Shown in pieces: positions 6,045 to 7,088 of a stretch of 7,088 bases of DNA (positions are counted from its first letter, which is position 1; every line of letters begins with the position of its first letter). The notes under the pieces are model-generated. The model was not told the DNA's origin and made no database searches. It worked only from the letters and a program-made list of their open reading frames with translations. The position numbers and the translations under genes were made by a program. This stretch comes from Gammaproteobacteria bacterium (GTDB lineage: Bacteria; Pseudomonadota; Gammaproteobacteria; Thiohalomonadales; Thiohalomonadaceae): positions 1-7,088 of the forward strand of contig JAPHSO010000075.1 of the NCBI GenBank assembly GCA_026193675.1, in the 5' to 3' direction.

Positions 6045-6249
6045 GCAAAACACCTTATTAACAAGGTTAGTCGCCACTCTCCGGCGCACCTTCACCACAC
6101 ACTGTGTGACTCCAGTCATGAAAATATTTGCGATGTTATAAATTCGTGAGATCTTCGTGATCACAGCGTGAACCTCTCTATCTATTCTGTTAACCAAGCG
6201 ATGAGGCAAAACCCTCTCACTTATTTAACTTAATTTTTGGAGAAACAAA
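6045..6249 (+). promoter_or_regulatory. Promoter and leader region of the hvfA operon
   Basis: There is no gene in this 205-base gap. It holds: a perfect inverted repeat ACCTT-ATTAAC-AAGGT (6052-6067) without a T tract; a 13-base dyad CACACACTGTGTG (6096-6108); an extended -10 promoter TGTTATAAA (6134-6142), with TG one base before a 5/6 hexamer TATAAA and no good -35; and three CGTGA direct repeats just downstream (separate entry). The predicted transcription start is near 6149, giving a leader of about 100 bases. GGAGA (6239-6243) stands 6 bases before the hvfA ATG and is a good ribosome site. Confidence 0.5.
6143..6175 (+). repeat. Three 11-bp iterated CGTGA direct repeats in the hvfA leader
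   Basis: Three consecutive 11-base units each carry CGTGA at the same position: TTCGTGAGATC (6143-6153), TTCGTGATCAC (6154-6164) and AGCGTGAACCT (6165-6175). The first two share TTCGTGA. An 11-bp period places the motifs on one face of the helix, the arrangement used by OmpR-family regulators. They start one base after the extended -10 (6137-6142) and cover the predicted start site. If bound, they would therefore more naturally repress this promoter, or activate another one further downstream. Confidence 0.5.
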
Positions 6250-6609
6250 ATGAAAACCAACACCCTGCAATCTGGCATCAAACTTGTAACAGCTATGACC
6301 GTAACTCTAGCAGCAGCTCCTATGGCAGCTCACGCCGATGTTACCCCCTTCTCAATGAGTGCACTTGAGTCTGGCTATATGGTCGCCGGCAAGACCGCTG
6401 AGGCCAAATGTGGTGAGGCGAAGTGTGGCGCAGAAAAAGCTGCAATGGGAATGAGCAAAGCTGGCGAAGCTAAATGTGGCGGCGACAAAGCGGCTATGGG
6501 TATGGAGAAAAGCGGCGAAGCCAAATGTGGTGCTGATAAAAAAGCTGGCATGAAAAAACCCATCGTTGAGGCCAAATGTGGCGAAGCGAAGTGCGGCGGC
6601 AACAAGTAA
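6250..6609 (+). CDS. hvfA: HvfA/bufferin-type secreted RiPP precursor with six EAKCG motifs
   Basis: This encodes 119 residues. There is a Sec-type signal peptide (MKTNTLQSGIKL, a hydrophobic core, cleavage AHA-D after residue 29), then the VTPFSM...LESGYMVA segment that resembles HvfA leaders, then a low-complexity Cys tail. All six cysteines (54, 59, 76, 93, 110, 115) sit in EAKCG. In known HvfA/BufA peptides EGKCG cysteines are converted by an MNIO enzyme and its partner to copper-binding oxazolone/thioamide or thiooxazole groups, and the product buffers copper outside the cytoplasm. The maturation gene follows after only 10 bases, which supports the call. Here Ala replaces the first Gly in every motif. 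Lys, Met and Gly fill the spacers (AAMGM twice). GGAGA lies 6 bases before the ATG. Copper as the metal is inferred from the family. An unmodified Cys-rich metal-binding protein is the alternative. Confidence 0.88.
   Translation: MKTNTLQSGIKLVTAMTVTLAAAPMAAHADVTPFSMSALESGYMVAGKTAEAKCGEAKCGAEKAAMGMSKAGEAKCGGDKAAMGMEKSGEAKCGADKKAGMKKPIVEAKCGEAKCGGNK
6400..6597 (+). repeat. In-gene tandem repeat array: 51-bp units flanked by doubled EAKCG
   Basis: Within hvfA three 17-codon units each begin with EAKCG: residues 56-72, 73-89 and 90-106, that is 6415-6465, 6466-6516 and 6517-6567. They are preceded by one EAKCG (6400-6414) and followed by two (6568-6597). Units 1 and 2 share the pattern xxKAAMGMxKxG; unit 3 has diverged to ADKKAGMKKPIV but keeps the same length. 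The DNA copies differ by synonymous changes (gaggcc/gaagct/gaagcc, tgt/tgc), which suggests the array is maintained by selection and is not a recent slippage product. Confidence 0.85.
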
Positions 6610-6619
6610 GGAGAGCCCC

Positions 6620-7088
6620 ATGAATACCGTAGCAAATAACGTTCACGGCAATCTTCATGGCGCAGGGCTCGGTCTGAGGCGGTCCCTGTTGGGGCCGCTG
6701 ACTGACCTTCCAGTTGAGGATGCGCATGTCGATTTTCTCGAAGTCGCTCCCGAGAACTGGATGAACATCGGAGGCAAACTCGGTAAACAGTTTCGTAGTT
6801 TTACTGAGCGTTTCCCCTTTGTACTACACGGTCTCTCCCTCTCCATCGGAGGACCCACCGAACTCGATGAGAAGTTTGTGCGTGATGTGAAATCTTTCAT
6901 GCAGCAGCACGACATCTCTCTCTACAGTGAGCATCTCAGTTACTGTAGTGATGAAGGTCATCTCTATGATCTGATGCCCATCCCCTTCAGCGAAGATGCG
7001 GTTCATTATGTGGCCAAGCGCATCGATCGAGTACAGGATATTCTGGGGCAACGTATCGCCATCGAAAATGTCTCCTACTATGCAACAC
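6620..7088 (+). CDS. hvfB: DUF692/MNIO family maturation enzyme (HvfB/BufB-like), 3'-truncated by the window
   Basis: The ATG at 6620 has AAGGAGAG (6608-6615), overlapping the hvfA stop, 4 bases upstream. The frame is open to the window end, giving 156 residues of a family usually near 280. Motifs run as in DUF692 TIM-barrel proteins: GAGLGLR (14-20), DFLEVAPENWM (38-48), FVLHGLSLSIGG with H70, LYSEHLSYCS with E104/H105, DLMPIPFSEDAV (117-128) and IAIENVSYYA with N150. These positions include the expected iron ligands of the first barrel half; the remaining ligands should lie past the right edge. Known MNIO enzymes use two or three irons and O2 to rearrange Cys residues of a peptide, with a DUF2063-like partner (HvfC/BufC) to recognise it. 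The substrate here is almost surely the HvfA peptide next door. The gene is cytoplasmic, without a signal peptide, and co-transcribed with hvfA. Confidence 0.92.
   Translation, partial: MNTVANNVHGNLHGAGLGLRRSLLGPLTDLPVEDAHVDFLEVAPENWMNIGGKLGKQFRSFTERFPFVLHGLSLSIGGPTELDEKFVRDVKSFMQQHDISLYSEHLSYCSDEGHLYDLMPIPFSEDAVHYVAKRIDRVQDILGQRIAIENVSYYAT

Noticed and set aside
6052..6067. Perfect inverted repeat ACCTT-ATTAAC-AAGGT as a terminator for the hybrid kinase
   Set aside because: The stem is only 5 bp and no T tract follows, so it is not a credible intrinsic terminator.
6169..6201. ECF-sigma promoter for hvfA (TGAACC or GTTAACC as -35)
   Set aside because: No matching -10 occurs at 16-17 bp. CGAT at 6199-6202 is too far from TGAACC and too near GTTAACC.
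6400..6597. CRISPR array suggested by regularly spaced repeats
   Set aside because: The repeats are in frame inside a coding sequence, vary by synonymous changes, and have similar rather than unique spacers.
6352..6635. Minus-strand frames opposite hvfA
   Set aside because: They are mirror images of the repeated EAKCG codons, so their repetitive appearance is a by-product of the array and not a gene.

Overview
The window looks like a chromosomal stretch from a gammaproteobacterium. The base composition is moderate, every recognisable gene is on the + strand, and the families present (OmpR-type two-component pair, NtrB-like hybrid kinase, DUF2202, HvfA/DUF692) are common in that class. A sulfur-oxidising or otherwise environmental lineage is possible, but nothing here proves it. 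No tRNA, rRNA, insertion sequence or CRISPR array is visible.

Layout. Bases 1-219 are the 3' end of an unrecognised gene that enters from the left. Bases 449-1135 encode a secreted ferritin-like DUF2202 protein, closed by a strong intrinsic terminator. Bases 1221-1640 encode a small exported calcium-binding-type protein with thrombospondin type-3 repeats, followed by a GC-rich hairpin. Bases 1783-3968 hold a translationally coupled OmpR-family response regulator and membrane sensor kinase. In front of them are two 11-bp-spaced CTGTGA repeats exactly 10 bp upstream of a -10 hexamer, the geometry of a Pho-box promoter. Bases 4107-6044 encode a soluble hybrid kinase (PAS-PAS-HisKA-HATPase-receiver). 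Its reading frame extends upstream of the first ATG, either to an ATT codon with an excellent Shine-Dalgarno sequence or through an in-frame amber codon. Bases 6250-7088 (running off the right edge) are the start of an HvfA/HvfB (bufferin-type) operon: a secreted Cys-rich RiPP precursor followed by its DUF692/MNIO maturation enzyme.

How they work together. The most interesting locus is the right-hand operon. The precursor has six EAKCG motifs whose cysteines are spaced 5-17-17-17-5 residues. Known relatives carry EGKCG motifs that an MNIO enzyme with a partner protein turns into copper-binding groups. The leader in front of it has an extended -10 element and three CGTGA sequences at exact 11-bp intervals. 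The two signalling units are candidates for regulating exported or metal-related functions, but no direct link is shown by the sequence. The partner (HvfC/DUF2063-like) and a possible DoxX-like protein would be expected just beyond the right edge.
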